Source: Desulfobacterales bacterium
GTDB taxonomy: Bacteria > Desulfobacterota > DSM-4660 > Desulfatiglandales > Desulfatiglandaceae
Direction: 5' to 3'
DNA: 6,280 nt
Assembly (NCBI GenBank): GCA_022013615.1
Contig: JAKLQB010000618.1
Coordinates: forward strand, 1 to 6,280
The notes under the pieces are model-generated. The model was not told where the DNA came from. It did not search any database and saw only the letters and a list, made by a program, of their open reading frames with translations. The translations under genes and the position numbers were made by a program. This document shows, piece by piece, positions 1 to 5,752 of this stretch; position 1 is the stretch's first letter; each line of letters starts with the position of its first letter.

Positions 1-143
1 CGCACGCCGTAAACCTCCTGGCACTCAGGGCAGTAGCCGCTCCCCAGCTCCTTTTCGTCAATTGTGAGGTGGCAATGTCGGCAGCGGATCTTTTTTACCT
101 GCTTTTCTATGAGGACAAGTTTTTTATGTCTGCATGTTGTCAT
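1..143 (-). CDS. Small zinc-ribbon protein, N-terminal part (cut by window edge)
   Basis: Minus-strand frame starting at ATG 143-141 and still open at base 1, giving 47 complete residues. It begins MTTCRHKKLVLIEKQ and contains C-R-H-C at residues 21-24 and C-P-E-C at 38-41. Two CxxC-type knuckles about 14 residues apart form a typical zinc ribbon; C4 and H6 may add ligands. Short proteins of this pattern, starting M-T-x-C-+-H and with an H-C-H-L-T-I stretch, are familiar to me as conserved hypotheticals in Deltaproteobacteria, but the function is unknown. The frame is also open upstream to a TGA at 254-252, with further in-frame ATGs at 167 and 224. I prefer 143 because the conserved-looking part starts there, although no clear Shine-Dalgarno sequence precedes it. 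The gene is divergent from yciH. Nucleic-acid or protein binding is possible but unproven. Confidence 0.6.
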   Translation of the reverse strand, partial: MTTCRHKKLVLIEKQVKKIRCRHCHLTIDEKELGSGYCPECQEVYGV

Positions 144-248
144 AAATATTAGGATACAGGATTGCATTTTTGATCGCAACCCATCCGACAACCAGTTCCA
201 TAGCTTCCCAAATGCCTCGACCATCCTTGGCCAGTAAACAGAAACAAG

Positions 249-300
249 GTGTCAGGCCTTAACAATTTAATATAAATACGAAAGCGATTTAAACTACAAT
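249..300. promoter_or_regulatory. AT-rich divergent intergenic interval, possible promoters
   Basis: This AT-rich stretch lies between the divergent zinc-ribbon gene and yciH. On the plus strand TACAAT (295-300) fits a sigma-70 -10 box at 5 of 6 positions and lies 45 bp before the yciH ATG, but no good -35 box is found 16-18 bp upstream. On the minus strand a TATATT-like -10 with a weak TTGTAG -35 at 19-bp spacing is possible. The left end (246-260) carries a short inverted repeat, AAGG-N7-CCTT, around GTGTCAGG. The promoter assignment is tentative. Confidence 0.2.
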
Positions 301-344
301 CATGTGAAGGCCATTAAGGATAGAATACCCTGGTGCTTTATACC

Positions 345-719
345 ATGAATGACAACCGCTTGGTTTATTCAACAGAAAAAGGCCGAATCTGCCCTGAATG
401 CGGTAAGCCGGTTTCCGCATGCTCCTGCAAAAAAAAGAAGGCTGTTAAAGCCGATAAGCAGCCAACCGGCTATCCCAACGACGGCACCATCAGGATACAA
501 CGGGAAGTCAAAGGGCGCAAAGGTAAAACTGTCACAGCCATCTTCGGTGTCCCGCTTGAAAATGAAAAACTACAGAAATTTGCCAAAACATTAAAGTGTC
601 GCTGTGGTGCCGGTGGATCCGTTAAGGACGGAGTTATTGTAATCCAGGGGGATCACCGGCAAACACTATTGGATGAGATCAAGAAACACGGATACACCGC
701 AAAGCTCGCCGGCGGTTAA
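345..719 (+). CDS. yciH: SUI1/YciH family translation factor-like protein
   Basis: 124 residues from ATG 345. This is a bacterial homologue of eukaryotic eIF1/SUI1. The E. coli family member YciH is reported to affect fidelity of translation initiation and probably binds the small ribosomal subunit. The N-terminus M-N-D-N-R-L-V-Y-S-T aligns with the start of E. coli YciH. The SUI1 fold spans about residues 47-124, with I-Q-R-E at 51-54, G-R-K-G-K at 57-61, K-C-R-C-G-A-G-G at 84-91, V-K-D-G-V-I at 93-98, I-Q-G-D at 100-103 and the terminal K-L-A-G-G. Unlike E. coli YciH (about 108 residues), it has a CxxC-x6-CxC cluster at C16, C19, C26 and C28, followed by a lysine run, suggesting a zinc-binding insert. 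A GTG at 333 is in frame and has AAGGA 12 nt upstream, but ATG 345 matches the family start. The gene is probably transcribed alone or as the first gene of the plus-strand series. Confidence 0.9.
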   Translation: MNDNRLVYSTEKGRICPECGKPVSACSCKKKKAVKADKQPTGYPNDGTIRIQREVKGRKGKTVTAIFGVPLENEKLQKFAKTLKCRCGAGGSVKDGVIVIQGDHRQTLLDEIKKHGYTAKLAGG

Positions 720-728
720 AATGCGAAA

Positions 729-754
729 AGGGGTCAAAGCTACGCTTGACTCTT
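729..754 (+). repeat. Imperfect palindrome / stable hairpin after yciH
   Basis: Bases 729-740 pair with 744-754 around a TAC loop. The core is GTCAA-A-GC opposite GCTTGAC, with one bulged A, and G-T and A-T pairs extend the stem outwards. No T-tract follows, so a standard intrinsic terminator is not supported. The GGGGTCA left arm resembles REP-like palindromes that I associate with deltaproteobacterial intergenic regions, and GGTGTCAGG at 248-256 is a related word on the other side of yciH. It could act as a REP element, an mRNA-stabilising 3' structure or a weak terminator. Confidence 0.4.
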
Positions 755-835
755 GCGCGAAAAGAAGACTGAGAAAAGAGATATCACATAACCTGAATTC
801 AACTCATAAGTCCAACACACTATAGTGGTGAAGGG

Positions 836-2545
836 ATGAGTTTACTACATCATGTGAGCGCCCGAGGAATCGGGCAGGGAGAAACTTTTGATATGAGGGA
901 GGACCCCATCACCTGGAACCGAATGGATCGGAATACCAGAAGAAACCTTTTTTTGTCCCTCGCCAGTGGCCTGTTGTTGGGCCTTCCCTGGTATGTTTCA
1001 CCTTTGCTTTTTCTCATTTTCATCGCCTGGGTGCCCCTTTTACTGCTGGAGGAGGAAACCCGGGATCACGCAAACTCCTACGCCATATTCAACTACGCCT
1101 TTGTCAGTTTCCTGCTGTGGAATATCCTGGGAACCTGGTGGGTTACCCAGGCCCAATTTGTGGGTGCCATCCTCATCATTCTCGTAAATTCACTGCTGCA
1201 GGCTCTCGTTTTCTGGCTGGCAAGCCGTATCCGGACCATCCTGAGAATTCCCTTGTTGTTCCCTTTTCTGCTCATTTGGATGGGGTACGAGCATCTTCAT
1301 CTATCCTGGGACCTGGCCTGGCCCTGGCTCAATCTGGGTAATGCACTGGCCACAGCACCAGAACTCATCCAATGGTACGAGTTTACCGGTGTCCGTGGTG
1401 GGACGCTCTGGATAATACTGACCAACTTTGCGCTTTTGAGGGTGTATTATACATATCGGAAAAAAGGCCCGGGTGCTATTGTTCCGGTTGGCGCAACAAC
1501 ACTGATGCTCCTTCTTATCCCCATCTTTGGATCCTATCTTATTTTCCAAAACTTTAAAGAGGAAGGAGAAACAGTAAATATAGCTCTGATTCAGCCCAAC
1601 CTGGATCCATATACGGAAAAATTTGACCCGGAAAATCATGCTCAACACGTGGAGGAGTTTTTCAGGACGGCTGATGCTATTGTCGATGCCGAGACCCAAT
1701 ACCTGTTTGGCCCTGAAACCCTTATTGTTGAACAGATTGACGAGAGAGAACCTTCAGCATCAATCTACTACCGGAATTTGTTGGAATTCCGGAAAAAGTA
1801 TCCAAAGCTGAATATTCTCATAGGCGTACACAGCTACCAGAAACTCAGCAATAAAGACATACCTCCGGGAAGTCGTTTCAATCGTGAGAAAAATTTTTAC
1901 TACGAGGCCTTTAATACGGCGCTTTTTCTACCGCCAGGTTCTGCATCTGCACCCCAGTTTTACCACAAAACCAAGTTAGTACCCCTATTCGAGCGCATGC
2001 CCTTTGTACAATATCTGGGCTTTTTGGGGAAATACTCCCTGGAGCTTGGCGGATACACCGGCACCTACAGTCCTCGTCAGGAGAGCACTGCTTTTGTATT
2101 GCCTGACGCTTCGATTACTATATTGCCGATTGTCTGCTTTGAATCCATATTCGGCCCCTACTGCTCCCGAAACCTGCCAAAAGAAAAGGGCTTTATCTGC
2201 ATGATCACCAACGACGGATGGTGGAAAAATACGCCTGGCTATCTACACCACTTCAATTTCAGCCCGGTTCGTGCCATCGAAAACCGGCGAGATTTTGTTC
2301 GAGTTGCCAATACAGGGATTTCTGCTCTTATTAATGCCAAAGGCATGGTTATCGCCAGGACTCCCTGGTGGGAAAAAACGACCCTCAAAGGAAAGATTCA
2401 CCTTCGCCGGGGGCAAACTTTTTTCGCTCGACATGGAGATTATCTGGGCCGGATTTCTTTGGTATTAGGGGGATTTCTGGTTTTATACGGAGGGATTCGA
2501 AAGCTGAAAAAGCCTCGGGACGTCCCCATTATGCCCCTCAAATAA
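836..2545 (+). CDS. lnt: Apolipoprotein N-acyltransferase
   Basis: Inner-membrane enzyme that moves an acyl chain from a phospholipid to the N-terminal cysteine of apolipoproteins, the last step of lipoprotein maturation after Lgt and LspA. The product is 569 residues. Hydrophobic segments lie at about 36-54, 55-72, 83-104, 108-130, 136-152, 189-204 and 215-235, followed by a periplasmic nitrilase-type domain (about 245-525) and a last membrane helix (539-553). The catalytic triad of the family is visible: E294 in G-P-E-T-L, K380 in H-K-T-K-L-V-P and C434 in I-V-C-F-E-S. E386 matches the further essential glutamate of the active-site loop. The motifs I-T-N-D-G-W-W, A-I-E-N-R-R and A-N-T-G-I-S and the tail H-G-D-Y-L-G-R resemble Bacteroidetes Lnt more than E. 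coli Lnt. The start is uncertain. ATG 836 has GGTGA four bases upstream. ATG 893 has GGGAG 11 nt upstream. ATG 923 best matches the usual family start just before the first helix. Confidence 0.93.
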   Translation: MSLLHHVSARGIGQGETFDMREDPITWNRMDRNTRRNLFLSLASGLLLGLPWYVSPLLFLIFIAWVPLLLLEEETRDHANSYAIFNYAFVSFLLWNILGTWWVTQAQFVGAILIILVNSLLQALVFWLASRIRTILRIPLLFPFLLIWMGYEHLHLSWDLAWPWLNLGNALATAPELIQWYEFTGVRGGTLWIILTNFALLRVYYTYRKKGPGAIVPVGATTLMLLLIPIFGSYLIFQNFKEEGETVNIALIQPNLDPYTEKFDPENHAQHVEEFFRTADAIVDAETQYLFGPETLIVEQIDEREPSASIYYRNLLEFRKKYPKLNILIGVHSYQKLSNKDIPPGSRFNREKNFYYEAFNTALFLPPGSASAPQFYHKTKLVPLFERMPFVQYLGFLGKYSLELGGYTGTYSPRQESTAFVLPDASITILPIVCFESIFGPYCSRNLPKEKGFICMITNDGWWKNTPGYLHHFNFSPVRAIENRRDFVRVANTGISALINAKGMVIARTPWWEKTTLKGKIHLRRGQTFFARHGDYLGRISLVLGGFLVLYGGIRKLKKPRDVPIMPLK

Positions 2546-2641
2546 TCTGATGACGCTGCTTGAGAGACAGAAATAGACTGTGTAGCCCCAGAAAAAATGT
2601 AATACTCAACTTTTCACGAGCTTCCCTCAATTCACTGATTT

Positions 2642-2645
2642 GGAG
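2642..2645 (+). promoter_or_regulatory. Ribosome binding site deciding the GTG start of the barrel gene
   Basis: GGAG lies 8 nt before GTG 2654. An in-frame TAA at 2648-2650 excludes any longer start, and the next GTG would remove most of the signal peptide, so this site fixes the start at 2654. Confidence 0.6.
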
Positions 2646-2653
2646 AATAAATA

Positions 2654-3808
2654 GTGGGGTATAACTGTCAATATCTTCCGTTTATTTATTATCTCTTTGT
2701 GGTAAGTCTGGTCTTTTCAGGAGATACCCATGCCCTTGAATCTGATTTCAGTGGGCAATTATCCGGCTGGACTATTGAATCCAGGAATCAGGATAGATGG
2801 GAGAACAATACAGGTTTAAGGTATATTCCCCAGTTAAACCTTACCCACTCCCTTGACGAGGACGCCTTCATCGACACTGAAATTTCAATAAATGGTTTTT
2901 TAACAAACGATGAAAATAGTGACGGGAAACATGGTGATATTGATATCTATCGATTGTGGATCCGTTACGCATCACCCCAGTTTGAGATAAGGGCCGGGCT
3001 GCAAAAGATTAATTTTGGATCTGCCGTACTTTTGAGACCGCTAATGTGGTTTGACCGTATGGATCCTCGCGACCCTCTCCAGTTGACAGAGGGTGTATAT
3101 GGTCTATTGGGCAGGTATTATTTTCTTAACAATGCCAATGTGTGGATTTGGGGTCTTTTGGGGAATAATGAGACAAAGGGTTGGGAAAACTTTCCCTCTG
3201 AAAAAGATAGTGTGGAGTTTGGAGGCCGGGTGCAATTTCCCCTATACGATGGAGAGATTGCATTCTCATATCATCATCGAGAGGTGGATTTGCAGAATCA
3301 GATTTTCCCAGCCCTTTTATCTTCAGAGGGTAGCATTCCTGAAAATCGATTTGGACTGGATGGCAAGTGGGATGTGGGTATCGGCTTGTGGTTTGAAGGC
3401 GCCTTGATCCATCAGGATCTGGATATCTCGTCATTACGCTACAAGAGGCTCATTAATGTGGGCATGGATTACACCTTTGATCTGGGTGATGGCCTCAATG
3501 TCATCGGGGAATACTTCTCAATAGGAACATCTGAAAATGTCTTTGACTCTGGAGAAGAGATATCTTTCTCAGCCGTCTCAGTGAGTTATCCTTTAGGTCT
3601 TCTCGATAATATAACAGCCATGATTTATTACAACTGGGATAATCAAGATTGGTACCGTTTCTTACAATGGCAGCGCAAATACGACAATTGGAGTATTTAT
3701 CTTATGGGTTTCTGGAACCCTGATGAATTTCAGATTTATCAAAACAGGCAGGGGAACAGTCCTTTCGCTGGAAAAGGGTTGCAACTCATGATTGTTTTCA
3801 ATCATTAA
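2654..3808 (+). CDS. Predicted outer-membrane beta-barrel protein of unknown function
   Basis: 384 residues from a GTG start. Residues 1-27 look like a Sec signal peptide: hydrophobic core at about 8-23 and likely cleavage after T-H-A (25-27). The n-region has no basic residue, which is unusual. The mature part is rich in aromatic residues, glycine and alternating polar/nonpolar stretches typical of outer-membrane strands, and has no long hydrophobic helix. The most striking block is residues 111-160: R-A-G-L-Q-K-I-N-F-G, then L-R-P-L-M-W-F-D, then D-P-R-D-P-L and G-V-Y-G-L-L-G-R-Y-Y. G-x-Q-x-I-x-x-G followed by an N/D-P-x-D turn is loosely like porin-type families such as DUF1302 or alginate-export barrels, but I cannot place it in a named family. 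The C-terminus (L-Q-L-M-I-V-F-N-H) could be a final strand with a penultimate-region aromatic residue. The ABC transporter genes follow after 51 bp, so it may be the outer-membrane partner of that transporter. This role is inferred from position only. Confidence 0.75.
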   Translation: MGYNCQYLPFIYYLFVVSLVFSGDTHALESDFSGQLSGWTIESRNQDRWENNTGLRYIPQLNLTHSLDEDAFIDTEISINGFLTNDENSDGKHGDIDIYRLWIRYASPQFEIRAGLQKINFGSAVLLRPLMWFDRMDPRDPLQLTEGVYGLLGRYYFLNNANVWIWGLLGNNETKGWENFPSEKDSVEFGGRVQFPLYDGEIAFSYHHREVDLQNQIFPALLSSEGSIPENRFGLDGKWDVGIGLWFEGALIHQDLDISSLRYKRLINVGMDYTFDLGDGLNVIGEYFSIGTSENVFDSGEEISFSAVSVSYPLGLLDNITAMIYYNWDNQDWYRFLQWQRKYDNWSIYLMGFWNPDEFQIYQNRQGNSPFAGKGLQLMIVFNH

Positions 3809-3846
3809 TATTTGGATGACATTGTTCATGTAATCTCGATAGATCC

Positions 3847-3852
3847 GGAGGA
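3847..3852 (+). promoter_or_regulatory. Strong ribosome binding site of the ABC ATPase gene
   Basis: GGAGGA, a near-perfect Shine-Dalgarno sequence, lies 7 nt before ATG 3860. It is the best such site in the window and supports this start. Confidence 0.6.
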
Positions 3853-3859
3853 TTAAAGC

Positions 3860-4564
3860 ATGGAGAATTCAAAAGTAATCACAATCGAAGGACTAACAAA
3901 ACAATTTCCAATCGGCGGAGGCCAATTTACGGCCTTAAATGACATTAATCTCGCATTCGAAAAAGGCGAATTTACCGGCATAGTGGGGCCGAGCGGTTCC
4001 GGTAAGACGACGCTACTAAACATCATCGGCTCGCTGGACGCTCCCTCAGAGGGCAGGGTAATCGTTCTCGGGCAGTCCATAGGTGAGATGTCTCACAGAG
4101 ATGCTGCCAAACTGCGCAATGAACATTTCGGATTCATATTCCAGACATACAATCTCCTGCCCGTTTACACTGTTTTTGAAAACGTTGAATTCCCGCTCCT
4201 CCTACTCAAGATGCCAACAGTGGAGCGCAGGAAAGCCGTTCTTGATGCCCTTGAATGGGTAGGATTATCCGACAAGGAGAAGTCAAAGCCGGCACAGCTT
4301 TCAGGAGGTGAATGCCAGAGGGTGGCCATCGCCCGGGCCATGGTTAAAAAGCCGGAGATCGTTCTCGCCGATGAACCCACAGCCAATCTTGATGCCAAAA
4401 ATTCACATAATATTCTTCAGACCATGGAAAATCTGAAGGGAGAGCTGGAAACCACGTTCATCTTTGCCACCCATGACGAAAAAGTTATTCAGTACCTGCA
4501 CAGAAAAATCTCTCTGGAGGACGGTCATGTTGCCAAAGATGAACTCATCAAGAACCGCAATTAA
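3860..4564 (+). CDS. ABC transporter ATP-binding protein, LolD/MacB class
   Basis: Cytoplasmic ATPase of 234 residues, the usual length for stand-alone LolD-type subunits. It hydrolyses ATP to drive the two FtsX-type permeases encoded next to it. All motifs are intact: Walker A G-P-S-G-S-G-K-T (43-50), Q-loop Q95 in the family-typical F-I-F-Q-x-Y-N-L-L-P stretch, signature L-S-G-G-E-C-Q (147-153), Walker B I-V-L-A-D-E-P (167-173) with catalytic E172, D-loop N-L-D (177-179) and switch H205. The signature carries E-C-Q where MacB proteins usually have Q-Q-Q and LolD has E-R-Q, so it is slightly closer to LolD. The class covers lipoprotein release (LolCDE), macrolide or peptide efflux (MacB) and cell-division FtsE, so the substrate cannot be taken from this subunit. 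Its stop is 15 bp from the next start, consistent with an operon. Confidence 0.93.
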   Translation: MENSKVITIEGLTKQFPIGGGQFTALNDINLAFEKGEFTGIVGPSGSGKTTLLNIIGSLDAPSEGRVIVLGQSIGEMSHRDAAKLRNEHFGFIFQTYNLLPVYTVFENVEFPLLLLKMPTVERRKAVLDALEWVGLSDKEKSKPAQLSGGECQRVAIARAMVKKPEIVLADEPTANLDAKNSHNILQTMENLKGELETTFIFATHDEKVIQYLHRKISLEDGHVAKDELIKNRN

Positions 4565-4579
4565 AAGGGAGAAGCTGAA

Positions 4580-5752
4580 ATGATAACTTTTAAATTGGCA
4601 TATCGCAACCTTGTAGGCGCGGGATTACGAACGTGGCTTAATGTGGGGGTACTGTCCTTCACCTATGTTCTTATCATCTGGCACCAGGGTTTATTCAGCG
4701 GCATGTACAGACAGGCTTCCAGGGATTTTATAAAAGACGAAATTGCCGGTGGCCAGTATTGGATCGAAAGATATGATCCCTATGACCCTTTATCACTTGA
4801 TGAGAGCCATGGAGTCATTCCCGGGCAACTGGATTCCTTAATAGAAAACAGAGAGGCTACACCAATTCTTATCAGACAAGGAACAATATACCCGGAAGGC
4901 AGGGTTCAATCTGTTTTAATAAAAGGGATTGATCCAGCTCAGACCATACTGGATATTCCTACTGTCAGACTTAGTCGTGATGCAATTGAATTGCCTGTCA
5001 TGGTGGGAAAATTGATGGCAAAAAAGAATTCTCTTCAAGTAGGGGATTATTTAACAATACGCTGGAGAGATGTAAACGATACATTTGATGCGGCTGATGG
5101 TGAAATCGTTGCCGTCATGAATACGAACGTGCCAACCATGGATGTGGGACAGTTATGGGTACCTCTTAAGAGATTGCAGGAGATGTCGTGCCTTGAAAAT
5201 GAAGCAACTATGGTCGTAGTGGATCAGGAGATGAGAAAGCATGCCGATTTACCCGGCTGGGGATTCAAGGATCACGATTTTTTGCTGAAGAACATTAACG
5301 ATGTTATCAAATCAAAGAGAGCCGGCAGCGCCGTCCTGTACGCTATTCTACTGTTCTTATCAATGCTTGCAATTTTTGATACACAGGTTCTTTCTATCTT
5401 CAGGCGAAGGAAAGAGATAGGCACCCTGATGGCGCTTGGTATGGTAAGGTCAAAAGTGATAGCCCTTTTCACTCTGGAGGGCATGTTACACGGGATTCTT
5501 GGAATAGCCATCGCCGCCCTATATGGCATCCCGGCTCTGATCATTACTGGAAAAACAGGTATACCCCTGCCAAGCACGGCAGAAGAGTACGGGTTTGCGC
5601 TCCCGACAAGACTATTTCCCGTCTATTCTACCTGGCTTGTCAGTGGGACGGTGTTAATTGTCATGTTGACGGTCACCATTGTGAGCTACCTTCCGAGTCG
5701 TAAAATTTCAGGCCTAAAGCCCACAGAGGCTTTGAAAGGAAAGCTGTCATGA
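4580..5752 (+). CDS. FtsX/LolCE-type ABC transporter permease
   Basis: 390 residues with the layout of MacB/LolC/LolE permeases: an N-terminal cytoplasmic segment, helix 1 (about 19-39), a large periplasmic domain (about 40-248), then three helices at about 250-272, 300-322 and 352-371. The FtsX core is clear in R-R-R-K-E-I-G-T-L-M-A-L-G (275-287), the coupling region that contacts the ATPase, and in the C-terminal L-P-S-R-K-I-S-G-L-K-P-T-E-A-L-K (371-386). These four-helix permeases do not form a normal channel. They transmit ATPase motion to the periplasmic domain, as in lipoprotein extraction or mechanotransmission. GGGAG 8 nt upstream supports the ATG. The gene overlaps the start of a second permease gene, so the complex is probably a LolC/LolE-like heterodimer with the upstream ATPase. 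The periplasmic domain does not reveal the substrate. Confidence 0.9.
   Translation: MITFKLAYRNLVGAGLRTWLNVGVLSFTYVLIIWHQGLFSGMYRQASRDFIKDEIAGGQYWIERYDPYDPLSLDESHGVIPGQLDSLIENREATPILIRQGTIYPEGRVQSVLIKGIDPAQTILDIPTVRLSRDAIELPVMVGKLMAKKNSLQVGDYLTIRWRDVNDTFDAADGEIVAVMNTNVPTMDVGQLWVPLKRLQEMSCLENEATMVVVDQEMRKHADLPGWGFKDHDFLLKNINDVIKSKRAGSAVLYAILLFLSMLAIFDTQVLSIFRRRKEIGTLMALGMVRSKVIALFTLEGMLHGILGIAIAALYGIPALIITGKTGIPLPSTAEEYGFALPTRLFPVYSTWLVSGTVLIVMLTVTIVSYLPSRKISGLKPTEALKGKLS

Noticed and set aside
124..201. 25-residue minus-strand mini-ORF (M-E-L-V-V-G-W ... N-M-Q-T) overlapping the start of the zinc-ribbon gene
   Set aside because: It reads plausibly and ends just after the ATG at 143, like a leader peptide, but it is very short, lacks a clear ribosome binding site and competes with another open frame over the same bases.
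349..594. 81-residue plus-strand frame overlapping yciH
   Set aside because: Out of frame with the clear SUI1 protein and without protein-like motifs.
729..754. Intrinsic terminator of yciH
   Set aside because: The stem is good, but no run of T follows it, so it is listed only as a palindrome.
1301..1699. 132-residue open frame on the minus strand inside lnt
   Set aside because: It is antisense to a well-supported lnt frame with catalytic motifs, shows no recognisable domain and has no credible upstream signal; it is a shadow frame.
2546..2653. Promoter in the lnt-barrel spacer
   Set aside because: TTGAGA (2560-2565) and the TAATAC stretch near 2600 are not properly spaced from each other or from matching boxes, so no promoter could be supported.
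5272..5577. 101-residue minus-strand open frame inside the first permease gene
   Set aside because: It covers the antisense of the conserved FtsX core, and its composition follows from that gene.
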